Origin: Gnetum montanum
Taxonomy: Eukaryota; Streptophyta; Gnetopsida; Gnetales; Gnetaceae
Direction of reading: 5' to 3'
Assembly (NCBI GenBank): GCA_015680685.1
Contig: MNCI01023831.1
Coordinates: 145,133 to 209,132, forward strand
DNA length: 64,000 nucleotides
How positions within the stretch are numbered: the first letter of the stretch is position 1; each line of letters opens with the position of its first letter. A model generated the notes under the pieces. That model saw nothing but the letters and a program-made list of their open reading frames with translations. It did not search any database and was not told where the DNA came from. A program made the position numbers and the translations under genes. Positions 35,450-47,290 of this stretch are shown in pieces.

Positions 35450-37385
35450 TTTATCATTCAATATCATGATTATCAAAAAGTTGGGGGTAAGTATTATGAA
35501 TAAAATTTTTGTTCTCCCAAGTCTGCTGATCACAATTTAACCATTGAACAAGTACTTCGTTGATAGTTTTATTTTATAACTTCTTGGTTTGATGGTTCTT
35601 AATTACAATGGGTTGAACTTCAAAGTTAACGTTGGATCACAATGGCAAAGTATTCTAGTCTAGCACATATGGCACATTCTTTGCATGAAACTTCTTTAGC
35701 AAACTTACATGGAAAACTAGGTGAATTCTTAAGGTTGCTGGAAGATTTAACTAATATGCCACTTCACCAATTCTTTCAAAAATTTCAAAGGGTCCACAAT
35801 ATCTAGGTGCCAATTTAATAGATTTTCCAAGTTTAAGAGAACTTTTGGTGGGTTCTACTCTTAGTAGTACTTGAGCTCCCACTTGGAATTTTTTCTTGAG
35901 TTGATGTTGATTTGCATATCCCTTATATTTATCTTGGGCTATTTGTAAATTTTATTTAACTCTTGTAATAATGTTTTCCATTACTTTCATTTCTTCATCC
36001 TTCCATTCTATTCTTAAAGTTGGATCTATCCAAGTTAGTTGTGTATGGTAGTTACATCCATATACTACTTTGAATGGTGTTTGATGTATGGAACCTTGAT
36101 AGTTGTTGTTATAGGAGAATTCTGCTAGGTGCAAATAATTCTCCCACGTTCTCAGTCTACTCCCAACATAGCTTCATAGAATATCTTCTAATATTCTATT
36201 CACATGTTGTCCATTGGTCTTTGGATGATAAGCTATGCTAAATTTCAGTTGGCTTTCAAGCTCTTTGAAGAAATTTTTCTAGAATTTGGATATGAACTTG
36301 GGATCCTGGTCTAAAGTGATAGATTTTGGAGATTCATATAATCGAAATACTTCTTGTACAAATTTTTGGGCTGCTTCTTTTGCTGTGTTTATAGATTTCA
36401 AAGCTATAAAATGTGCCATTTTTGATAGACAATCAACCACTACCAAGATTGAGTCATTTCCTTTTTTGGTTATTGGCAATCCCACAATGAAATCCATGGT
36501 AACATCTTTCCATTTTTAGGATGGGACTTCCAAAGGTTGTAATAACCCACTAGGTTTCCTTAATTTGACTTTTATTCTTTGGCATGTTGGATAATTTTTA
36601 ATGTACAAGGATACATCATTTTTCATTTCAGGCCAAAAATAAGATTTGTGTAACATCATATAAGTCTTAATATAACCTAGGTGTCTAGCCTATGGTACTT
36701 CATGGGCTTTACACAATAGTCTAAGTCTCAAATTTCCCTTTGATATACATACTCTTTGTTCTTTCATCAATAAACCATTAGAGGCAAGTTGATATCAAGG
36801 CTCAGAGGAAATATTCGTTAAAATCTTCTTGAAATAAGGATATTCTTTTATCTATTTTTAAATTTCTTTTTCCATAGGGGTTGTTACCACACCTATCATC
36901 AAATTCCACATGTGACTAAGAGAATTGTCTACTACATTTTGTTTTCTAGGAATATATTTGATTTCAAAATCATATTCACCTAATAATTCCATCCATCATT
37001 GTTGTCAAGTATTCAAAATAGGTTGTCTTTGCAAATATTCTAAACTTTTATGATCTGTTTTTAGTATAAACATTTTTCATAAAGATTGCATCTCCAAACT
37101 TTTAAATCATGAATAATTGCCAGTAATTCTAAATCATGGATTGAGTAATTTACCTTAGCTCCTCGTAATTTATGAGATTCATAACATATCACTTTATCTT
37201 CTTGTGACAAAATTGCTTCGATTTCTATTCCACGAGCATCTATGAATACTCAAATGGTAATTCTCCATTTGAAATTCTCAAATAGGTGTTGTTGTGAGTA
37301 GCATCTTTAATATGGGGAAAGCTTCCTTGCATTTTTCATCAAACTTGAACACACATTTTTCCTGTAAAAGATCAGTCAATGGGCA
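35450..37385 (-). pseudogene. pol: Chromovirus RNase H, integrase and chromodomain
   Basis: RNase H: CVFKFDEKCKEAF, AKVNYSIHDLELLAIIH. Integrase zinc finger near 36600-36780 with Cys to Tyr (KNYPTCQR). Core: first Asp in TMDFIVGLPITKKG; second in TLDQDPKF; the third acidic residue is gone, because YHPKTNGQHVNRILE lacks two codons compared with the usual TDGQTERVNR. The C-terminal GPF module is clear (APRYCGPFEIFERIGEVAY). The last part, about 35640-35450, reads VQWLNCDQQTWENKNF, a chromodomain, which in such elements binds modified histone H3. Many stops. Confidence 0.85.
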
Positions 37386-37632
37386 TTACTGTACAGTAAC
37401 ACAGGGAAATGCATCCCAGTGACAATACAATGCTATTTTTGCCCCATAAGATAAACCAAATCCTAATCCAAAAGCTACTAATGATACATGGTCTTCTATC
37501 CAATCCCACCAATCATTGGAAGGACTGGGTTGCATGTTTTGTTTTTTTCTTCACCTTATGACAATAATCATGGGAAAAACTCTACATAAACAATTGTTCC
37601 GAGCAAATGCACTATCATCAAATGTGGTAAAC

Positions 37633-37750
37633 TGGGTAGACCTGGGGATCTTACCGCAAAGATGATTATGGGAAACATTGATAGCTCGGAGTGGGTAGAC
37701 CTAGGGATCTTACCGCAGAGATGATTATGGGAAACATTGAAATCTTGCAG
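37633..37750 (-). repeat. Tandem duplication (59-bp period) in the last LRR
   Basis: TGGGTAGACC..TTACCGCA..GGGAAACATTGA is repeated at 37633 and 37692 with few differences. 59 is not a multiple of 3, so it shifts the frame just before the juxtamembrane region. Confidence 0.9.
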
Positions 37751-38131
37751 TGATGTTAAGGAACTTAGCTGCTCTAGAATTGTGCTAGTCAATCTGTTTG
37801 AACTCAAATCAATTTCTTCTAACATGACCAACTTTCCTATGCCCAACTTTTCTATGCCTTGTGGTATATGGCCACTGAACATGTTGTGAGATAAGTTAAG
37901 TAGGCTTAGTTTACCCAATTCTCCAATGCTCTATGGAATATTGCCCCTGAGATTATTACATGACAAGTCTATGAGATTATTGTAGGGTATCATATATTGA
38001 TTCATAAGTTCCAACCCCTTTTGCCTAAAAATCATTTTCACACTATAAGGAAAGTACTGTACCAGCAGGATAAAAGAGATACCTGACCCTGGATGTATCC
38101 TGCTGTCATTCCAAGCGTTGCCAAATCCCCT

Positions 38132-38312
38132 CAGTTTTTCCAGATGTAACGGAATATGGCCGTGAAAATGGTTGCTAGATAAATCCAGCACCTGCAGCTC
38201 AGTCAAATCCACCCAGTTTTTCCAGATGTAACGGAATATGGCCGTGAAAATGGTTGCCAGATAAATCCAGCACCTGCAGCTCAGTCAAATCCACCATTCA
38301 GTCAAATCCACC
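38132..38312 (-). repeat. Tandem duplication (82 bp) plus a 17-bp duplication in the RLP
   Basis: 38132-38213 and 38214-38295 are nearly identical; the last 17 bases are then repeated once more (38296-38312). 82 is not a multiple of 3, so it breaks the LRR frame. Confidence 0.93.
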
Positions 38313-40921
38313 ATTCATTTTGGAATTTGTCCTTCCAGTTGATTATACCGTAGATTGAAGGTCTTGAACATTTTCAGTTCTCTTAAATATTCTGGAAGAC
38401 TACCAGTTAACCTGTTTTTCCTGAAATCCAGCCATATCAGGTTTTTGCAACCAGACAAGGATTTGGATATGGAACCCAAAAATGCATTAGAAAATGCAGA
38501 CAGGACCCTTAATGAAGGTGGGAAGGTCAAAGATATCTCTCCACTGAAACTGTTAGTGGAAACTATAAAGGTATACAGCTGCGAGGTATTGCTCAAACTC
38601 CTTGGAAGTTTTCTGGAGAGCCTGTTTCAAGAGACACCTAAATAGCCCAGTTTGCTGCAATTGCTCAAACTCTCAGGAAGTTTTCCAGACAATCTGTTTC
38701 CAGATACATCTAAATATTGCAATTGGCTGAGCATCCCAATTCTTTCTGGAATTGAACCGGTTAATCCAGTCCCACCCAAATCCAGAAAAGATAACTCTTT
38801 CATGTCCACGATGCAATCTGGAATGTGGCCTCTTAGATTAGCATTCATTTGCACTTCAAATAATCCACCGAGGCGACACATCTCTGTGGGCAACACTCCT
38901 GTTGTTCTTGCCGCTGTTAACTTCGGAGCTTCCAAATAGCCATGGGGTTTTCTCCTTGAAAGCCATCTCCCAACAAAACCAGTGATTCCAAATACTGCAT
39001 GCTTTTGAAGCAGCTAGGTATCCGGCCCTCAAATTTCCCTCTCAAACCAAGGCCCTGGAGCGTTGCTAGCCCACACATTTCTTCTGGTATCCTTCCCCTA
39101 AGATTGTTTCCCTCTAAGTGAAGAGAGACTAGATTCTTGAAGCTTTTGATCTGGGGAGGTATAGCTCCTGAAAGTATTCCACCTTCTAGATTCAGCGTTT
39201 GCAACTGCGGCAAGTTCCCCAGCTGCTGTGGAAATTCGCATGACATAGTCACTTCAATTGTACGGAGACTCAGTGATGACAGCTACTTCAAATCCCTAAA
39301 TTGCATTGGAACGCATCCAGCTGTCCCATCTCCTACAAGGTTCAGCTCAGTAAGCTTTGAAAAATTTCCCCACTGCCAAGGTATGTGTCCCTCTAGACTA
39401 CTAGTACTCTTCGTGGATCCTATATCTCCGTCTCCATGATATAATATCTGGAGATGGGACAGACTTGACAGCTATGGCGGTACAGAGCCAGTCAGTGCAT
39501 TTCCATCCAGCTCCAGCAGCTCAAGCAAGGAACAGTTCATTAATGACAAGGGAATGGGACCATGGAATTCATTTCAGCTTAGAAAGAGTTCTTCCAGCTG
39601 CTTCAATGCACCGATTCTGGTGGGAATTGCACCAGAAAGTTCATTTGCCGCTGATGTCAGGCTATGCAAAGCTGAACAATTCAATATGGAGAGAGGAATC
39701 TCCCCATTTAATTGGTTAGAAAAGAGATTCAGCACTTGCAAGTGCTCCATGTGACCAATCTTGGGAGGTATGGAACCTGCAATCAGAAGAATAATAATCA
39801 TCTTTAATGAGTATCTATGCTTCTCAAGATTGAGATTTGTGTATGGAATTGTAACTGCTTCCAGGAGACTTTGAATTGTGTACCCAAAAAATTGGAGGGA
39901 TTACAAAGAAATCATCATAAGTAAAATTATAATGCTATATCAATACTGCAATAAAATTTTAGGAAAAAAAGACTTTATGTCGCTATTTCTGAGTAAGCAT
40001 CTATGGAGAATATATCTATGTACAACCTACTTTGCAATAGGATATAAAATAAACAGAGATGTAAGTTGAAGATCGATACTGCATAAAACCATGATTCAGA
40101 ATTGGGAACCAGAATCTGAAACCGTATTGGTAATGAAATTTTACGAAAAATGTTGATTCCAGAATTTGAAACCTTATTTGGCACTAAAAGTTTATCGAAA
40201 ACGGTGATTCCGATGAAGCATACAAGTAAATTAAATGCAATAATGTACCTATGAGAATCGGAGATGAGAATACAAATAAGGGATAAAGTGCCACAGAACC
40301 AGGAAAAAACAAAAACCAAACCACAAACCAAACCTTTCAAGTAGTTATAACTGACATCTAGTTGTAGCAGCAGTGTTAAGCGAGCCATCTCTGTGGAAAT
40401 GGTGCCATGAAGATAATTGTCCGGAAAATCCAATGAAGTAGGGAGCTGAGATTGCCTATAAACGGCAAAATGAAACCTTCGAGTGCTAAATTACTGAGTT
40501 TCAGCGATACCACCCTCTTTCTACAGTTAGAAGCCTCCGCAAGTGACTCCGAACCAGTCATAACAAAGTCTATCAGAAATAGCGGCTCCAAGTGCTGAGA
40601 CGGTTTTGAGGAATATACGTGAATCCTTCCTTGACCTTCAGTAATGCTTCAATTTCTATGTCAAACGCTGCTGCAGCAGAGGAATGAGGAGGAGAGAAAG
40701 CATTCGACGGCAGACCTGAGACAGATAACAGAGGCAAACACACAGCAAAATAAAGGAAAGCCAGTGACAAAACCAAACTCGGGGGCCTTGTCATGGTCAG
40801 GCACTTAAAGTTGGGACTCTGAATTCAAAAACGGGTAACTTAAAACAGATAATGTACCTGCTAGCGTATACAGAATCACAGATCCTTTGCTGATGAGGCA
40901 TGAGTGAGTTCATGAATGAGA

Positions 40922-40928
40922 TTTTATA
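40922..40928 (-). promoter_or_regulatory. TATA box of the RLP pseudogene
   Basis: TATAAAA on the minus strand, 128 bp upstream of the ATG at 40794, a normal plant spacing. The region up to 41090 shows nothing else. Confidence 0.55.
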
Positions 40929-41089
40929 CCAAGTGTGGCTACGTATCAATTTCGTGGCTTCTTCCAGGAAAGATCAAAACTTGTCTTAACGTTGATTCAT
41001 GATTTTGGATTCGTAATTTTCACATGCAATCGATTGTATTAAGCAAATTTCACAGAGATTCTTGCACCCATCACGTGTTCACAAACTAT

Positions 41090-42450
41090 TCTGCCTACAA
41101 CGTTAAACAACACATCCATACAATACAATAGTTATTGATGATAGCCGGGAAAATTTATTTTTTGACTTTTCAATCCTAGAGGCCTAAATCCTTAAACCTC
41201 TCTTTGAAAGCATATAAACCCTTGAAACTTTATGTTATTTTTTCTTTGATATACTTTCCCTACATATAATCTTCATATAAATAAGACTTAAATGTTTAAA
41301 AGAATATACTGTTTACACATTGGTACCTCGAAAATGGAAGTTATAATAGTTATTTCTTGTACCCCATATCATCAATTTGGTTTTATCTACGTTCACTTGA
41401 AGACCAAATAAAAGATAATAATTTTCTAAAATTTATAACGTATTTTGCATACTTTTTTTAATAGTAGAGATCAAGACACCATCATCTACATATAAAAGAA
41501 GGTTCATTGCCTGGGATCCAATTTTGATAACATGACTATCTTGCATGTTGCACAACCATTCTTATATTTCAACAATAAAGATACCAAAGAGAGTTGGAGA
41601 AAATGGACAACCTTGCTTAACTTCAATTTTTTTCTAAAATTGACAATTTTTTCTTTAAATTGCTATTTTTAATTTCAATAATCACTTTTTCAAACTATCT
41701 TTGAGTCATTGCAATCAAATCTCAAAGGAGGCCAATTTTATGCAAGAATAACCATAATTTTATATGGATCACTGATTCATATACTTTTACAAAATTAATA
41801 AAATAGATAAAAAAATTTTATTAAGCACTTTTGTGAACTCTATGTAGTGTCTAAAAGTAACTAAGTAACCAATAGTAAAGTGATTTTGTTTGAAACCTGC
41901 TTAACATCTTACCCTAACTTGGATACTCTTAGTGTAAGAGTTGGTTCTCTTTTCTAATAGAGTGTCTAACTTAGCAAAGATATCACTCATAATGATCATT
42001 CCATAATTATTTAAATTATATTTATCCTCCTTTTTATATAACAAAATAGCTTTACTAATTTTCCAATGTTGATTTAATCTTTGATCCATTGTTAAATTTA
42101 ATTTGTGCCAAATTTTTCTATGAATAGTAGCTTGTACCCACTTTAGTAATTTTGCATATAAACTATTTGAATCTATAGCTTTGTGAGATGTTAGCTTTTT
42201 AATACCCTCTATGACTTCATGAAGAATAAATTGGAGATGTGCTTGTTATACAAATAGCTTATTGTAAAATGAGCAAATATCTTGAAAATAAAAATAAAAT
42301 GATGAATAGGCTTTATAATGAAGACATTGTCAAAATTGTCTAGGTTCCTCTTCAATGGTGTAAACAAAATATTCCTATTATTCCTTGATAAATTTCTTTC
42401 TTTTAGTTTTAATCAAGTATTTATATGCCTTAACTAATGGAGTAGGTTTA
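41090..42450 (-). pseudogene. RTE-like LINE reverse transcriptase relic
   Basis: On the minus strand: LLYKKEDKYNLNNYGMIIMS (42089-41901), KVYESVIHIKLWLFLHKIG, then VKQGCPFSPTLFGIFIVEI and LLLYVDDGVLIST, then FGLQVNVDKTKLMIWGTRNN. The order matches the RT domain of non-LTR elements, and the 'QGCPxSPTLFG..EEWL' wording fits the RTE group. Several stops and frame changes. 41100-41490 is an inverted copy of 44048-44420. Confidence 0.7.
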
Positions 42451-44025
42451 CTCTAATGGAAAATAACCTTCAAACCCACTAAATCCAAATATTATGAAAA
42501 GACAAATCAATATGCCAGAAAATAAAAAAAATTATCTTCAATTATTGAAAAGAAGATTACAACAAGGTTCCACAACTGACAACATCATTCAAACACATAA
42601 AACTCTTTGGCAAATGATTCAAAAAAATTTGGTAATAAATTTGCACTCATAAAATATTAATTAATCTAGCCTACCTCTAACTTCCCTTTCTACTATCTTA
42701 GATCAAATCAATGTTAAAACCCTTATGGTAGAAATCCTCAATACTAAAACCCTCACTACCAAACCCATTGGTGCCTTAGATCAATGGTGAAACCCTCACC
42801 ACTAAGGCCCACACCACTAAATTAATGTTAATATCCTCATGGCAAATCTGTTTTGTAACATTCTAATAATATATGTTATTTTGTCTTCATGCCTAACATT
42901 ATTCTCTTACTACTCTTAATAGATATTTGAATTCTGCATATAGATATTTTGTTTCAATTATGTTTCCCACCTCTAATGTTTTGTGTTTGTGTCTATTTTA
43001 GCAAACCTTAAAAACTTTCTTCTTTACAAGTTTCAAACTTGTTCGAAGTTATCATTAAAACTAAAATTGAAAATTAAAATTGAAATTTTATTACATTTAT
43101 CTATTTGACAATAGAAATATACCTGCTACAAGTTTTGAAAATATCATTCAAAAATATCATGCTAAGTGTTCTTGGTAATATATGAAATAAATCAACTAAA
43201 TTTGCAATATAATATCCCATCTATATCTAAAATGCTCCAATGTAGAATAATATAGGAAAATGTAATATTCATCTTCAATGTTAATTATCTTGCATAGTGG
43301 ATATGTATATTCTTTTCTAGGAATTTTAAGTCATCTAGCTATTTCAACTACTAGATAATGAGATCTCATTCATACTACGTAAACTTGGTTAAGATCAGAA
43401 TAGAGATTGTACTCTTAAACATTCTATTTATTAAGTAATAGAACTTCCTTATGAAATGATCCTTTATCATAGGTTTTCATCATCACTTTTCTGGGATATT
43501 TATCCAATAAAGATGTAGAAAGATGATGACATTAAGTTATAAATTGACAAATAGCTTTAATCTCTAATGGCATTATCTCTAGTTCAAGAAGCATAATATC
43601 ATATTGTGTTTATCTCTTCACTTCAAATTCATTCAACAAAAAAAGCTTTTGAATTTCTTCTATCTATTTCCAAAATTTATTTGATGGAGTAGGACCCCAC
43701 ACAATGCCTATAAAGACTAGTAGATCCAAAATGGCATGATAAAGTTGTTTTTGGATATTCTAAGTTAAAATAGATTCCTTCTTATATTTACTTTTTGTAA
43801 AGCAAATAAGGCTTTAATACCACTTCACACTCTTTGTGTAATGCACAAATCTCATTTGTAGTTGTTGGAACATTTTAGGCCAAGATATTAATAAGAAAGA
43901 ATTATGTCTACATGTTTATGTCCTATACTAAAATTGTGCATTTTATTAAATGTACCACAAATCATGATTCTTGTTTTTTGGATATTAACTTTCACTCCTA
44001 AATGTATATAAAAGTTCTTTTCAAG
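42451..44025. other. AT-rich spacer between the two LINE relics
   Basis: No coding or repeat structure that I can support. The phrase around 42710-42840 (repeated AAACCCTCAC-like runs) has a weak echo at 63150-63200. Confidence 0.4.
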
Positions 44026-46200
44026 TATCAACTTCTTTTATATGCAGATAATGTTGCCTTGATCTCTACTACTACAGAAGGTATGCAAAACATGCTGCAA
44101 GTTCTAGAAAATTATTGTCATTCATTTGGTCTTCAAATGAATATAGATAAAACCAAATTGATGATCTAGGATACAAGAAATAACTATTATATCTTCCATT
44201 TTGGAGGTACCAATATGCAAATGTAGATTTTTTTTAAATATTTGGTTATTATTTATGGACAGAATTATATGTGTAAAAAGTTCATCAAAGAAAAATAGTA
44301 AAAGATCTATGCTTTCAAAAAAAAAGTACAAGGATTTAGGCCTCTAGGCTTGGAATGTCAAAAAAAATCATACTATTATCTATCCTATTGTATTGTATGG
44401 AGGTATTGTTTAGGGACCCGAACTTAGTGATAAACTTTGAAAAGATATTAAAAAATACAAAAAACTTTTCTCCTTGATTAGTTAAAGGTGAAGATGTAAA
44501 TACCTTACTCAATGTTATTATGTGAATGTGATTTATAATCTTTAGAAGCAAAAGCCTTATGCCAATTCATTACATATATTTAGAGCTTGCATATTTTAAG
44601 GTAAGAGAAATTCTCTAAAGGAGTTCTTGAAGATTTGTAAGACTATGGTTGGTATTTTCAGGGATGCAATGGTTAAGAAAATGGAATATCTCTTGTGAGG
44701 ACGTGTAGCGAAATCCTAAGTATATTCACTAACTAGTCAAATAAAGGGTTTTAATACAAATGTATGCTAATGTGAAAGGTAAGAGGTAATTTTATTTACA
44801 ACACATTAGATTTAATAAACTAGATGTAGAAGCTCACTATTTCTTAGCTCCTATTCCTATAAGGTATTAAAATGCTATCAACAAGCTCTACTTAAGTGTT
44901 GATGTCAACACTTCCATGCTCACATGGGGCCATGATTATCAACATTTCTATTTTTCTCCTTTAATAACCACAGTAAAAATCAAGCGAGTAGTGGGCATTT
45001 AAACTGCTGGGTGGCGATCATTAATGGCAGTGGTTATAGACATTAGTGGCAGAAGTTTTGCAAGTTACGGTGGTTACAGTCATTAATGGCAAACATTTTG
45101 GAAGTTACAGCAATTATGGTTATTAACAATGACGATTACGGACATTAGTGGCAAACGTTTCGGAAGTTACAACGGTTATAGACATAAGTGGGCACTTAAT
45201 TGGAGAATGTGGGCATTATTACACAAGAAGTGGTGGCGGTTTGTCTAGACATTACATAAAATGTACACATCATTATGGATCGCAACAGCTATAAAATGGA
45301 GTCTAGGGGAGGGATCAATCAAGAAACGAAGTCCCAAACAAGCTCTAGCTATCAATCTGAAGGCGTAGCCTCCTCTCCACTAAGTAGCAACTTCCTCTTT
45401 TCTTTTCTTTTCTTTACAAACTTCTACTTGATCTTCGAGGAGGGTCCAAGGTAGGAGCCAGTGGCTCAAAATTGGATTCTTGCAGAAGGCAGGAGCTTGT
45501 CTCAGTGGTGCAAATGTCAGTTGACAATCTTCCTCTCTACGATGGTGCACAAAAGGTGGCAGATGGTAGCAGGCTTTAAGAACTGTAGTTGTTGCCTTAT
45601 GTGAACTGTAGTGGGTAGTCTCTTTCTCTTTCTCTCCCTCTCTCCTGCCAATCGTAGTCTTCCTACCTAGCAATGGATACCATCGGCAGTCATGGACCAG
45701 CAGCATCAACGAGACTAAGGAAAATTTAGTTCTTTTAATTATCTATTGTATTGAAGTCAATTATTTAATTTAAATTCTAGATTTCTTTCTTATTTATTAT
45801 TTGCAAAAGGCCACATAGCCCTCTCCAACGGAGACTATTCCTAGGTTTTCGTACCTATACAGGAGGCACCCTAAGCAATAGTCTCCTAAAACAAGTTTTC
45901 TTTCCCAGTGTTGGTGTGACCAAAATTTATGCATCAACATTAACTTTTAATCATCTTTGAATTGGAAATGTAAAATGGATTCAACTCCCTCTAGAAGAGC
46001 ACATATGTAGGTTGTGCAAATCAGAAACCCTCAAAGATGAGTTACATGTGTTTTTTTCTTATGCTATGGTTACCCATTTGAGACAATATTATAATGTTAT
46101 AGCAAAAAGCCTGTATGATTTGTTTTTTATGCCCCATTAGTGCTTGGTAAATTTAGAGTCTACTTTTTTTTTAATGAAATTTAGATGTCATGGTAGTTAG
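44026..46200 (+). pseudogene. RTE-like LINE relic split by a solo LTR
   Basis: Left part 44026-44896: LLLYADNVALIST (YADD changed to YADN), FGLQMNIDKTKLMI, then thumb-region remnants. Right part 45940-46200: KWIQLPLEEHICRLCKSETL, KDELHVFFSYAMVTHLR, the Cys/His tail of this LINE group. The two parts are separated by a 1043-bp solo LTR and read on naturally once it is ignored. Stops throughout. Confidence 0.7.
44897..45939 (+). repeat. Solo LTR (1043 bp) inside the LINE relic
   Basis: Ends TGTTGATG and CATCAACA are exact inverse complements. Flanks TTAAG and TTAAC agree in four of five bases, a decayed target-site duplication. U3 has ~40-bp repeats (45032, 45072, 45134, 45174: GGTTATAGACATTAGTGGCA type) and a TATA box TATAAAA at 45290-45296. 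No internal element sequence accompanies it. Confidence 0.82.
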
Positions 46201-46664
46201 TAAAGTACAAAAAATAAATATTGGAATAATAAAATATTTTACAAAATAACACTAAAATGTGCAATATTTTTTAAAAAAATTTGTTTTGAAAAAAGAAGGA
46301 AAATGCTAGAATATGCTATATATAAAAAATGATTTTTTGAAAAAGAAAAATAAATACTTAAAATTTAAAAGGAAACAATTCTAGAAAAAAAATTTAAGTT
46401 GAATCATTAAAACTACCTTACCAAAGTCGGGATTTAGGTACGGACTACCAAAAACAAAAATTCAAAAATGGAATCGGAAAGATTTGGGCAACAACAATTT
46501 TGAGAAAATGGAAGCATAAAAATTAAACATTTGAATACAAAGATTTTTAAAAAATTTAATAGGTTAAAAGAAAACCACATCGGCAAATAAAATGACCACA
46601 ACAGAATGGCAAGAAGAGCTAAAACCAAAAGGTGGGAGAAGACTTTCCTTCTAGCACCAAAAGG

Positions 46665-47290
46665 TGTTAATACTTAAATTTTGGACATGCCAACACCTGA
46701 GGAAAACTTGTTTTAAGAGAATATCACCTAAGGCACCTCTCATATGGGTATATGGGTATAGAAACCTGGGAATAGTCTCAGATGAAGAAGGCTATACGAT
46801 GTTTTTTTTAATAATAAATCAAGCAAAATAATTAAAAATTTAAATTAAATATTTTTTTGGAGAGGGTTGTGCAAAGTTTTGAAAAAATAAAGTAAAATAA
46901 TTAAAAGTTTAAATTGAATATTTTTTTGAAATTTAAGAGTACAGTAAATAATTTAAAAGAAAAATTTAAATTTTTCGTGATCATGCTACTGCCACCTACC
47001 AATGCCTACCAATGCCTACCAATGCTTGTCATGGACGCTACCGCAACGTTGCTTGTAGCTGTCGTGTCGTTGGATGAGAAAATAGGAAGATGGATCCCGT
47101 GTTTGTCACAGGACCAAGAGAGAGAAACATGACTATCGCATCACCTTTCATTTTCACGTCTCTATGCATAAGAGAGAAAAAAAATGTAGAAAAGCCTGCC
47201 ACACATAGCCACCATGGTCGCTTGACCATCCTTGTTTGGTGTGTAGTCAACCATTTGAGATACATGTCACCGTCGGCCACCTTTTGTGGT
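46665..47290 (-). repeat. Diverged inverted fragment of the same LTR family
   Basis: On the minus strand the end of the solo LTR is recognisable: GAGACTATTCC, AAAACAAGTTTTC, GTGTTGG, and upstream CACAAAAGGTGGC in the same order as at 45550-45935. The terminus would be TG at 46665. A 10-bp CTACCAATGC triplication lies at about 46996-47027. Confidence 0.45.

Larger units (their letters stand above)
34766..37385 (-). mobile_element. Chromovirus (Ty3/gypsy) relic, 5' truncated
   Basis: Reading leftwards: RNase H, integrase, chromodomain, polypurine tract, 3' LTR. Gag, protease, RT and 5' LTR are missing. The truncated end at about 37385 directly abuts the C-terminal coding end of the receptor-like protein pseudogene, in the same orientation. 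Confidence 0.85.
37390..40794 (-). pseudogene. LRR receptor-like protein (RLP) pseudogene
   Basis: Start at 40794: signal peptide (MTRPPSLVLSLAFLYFAVCL), then the LRR N-terminal cap (DIEIEALLKVKEGF..NRLSTW; DRLCYDWFGVTC in another frame). Exon 1 ends at 40334; intron 39777-40333 (GT..AG, 557 bp) joins in phase to give DVSYNYLKG-SIPPKIGHMEHL. Exon 2 holds around twenty LRRs, an island-like insert (YSVKMIFRQKGLELMNQY), C-terminal LRRs (NVSHNHLCGKIP), DWWDWIEDHVSLVAFG and a transmembrane segment; no kinase follows. Such proteins sit in the plasma membrane and act in defence or development with co-receptors. At least three frameshifts lie in exon 1 and several stops and shifts in exon 2, helped by tandem duplications of 82 and 59 bp. 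Not functional as it stands. Confidence 0.9.

Noticed and set aside
42660-42850. Similarity to 63090-63210 suggesting a shared element
   Set aside because: Only short phrases such as 'atcaatgttaaaa' match; too weak without alignment.
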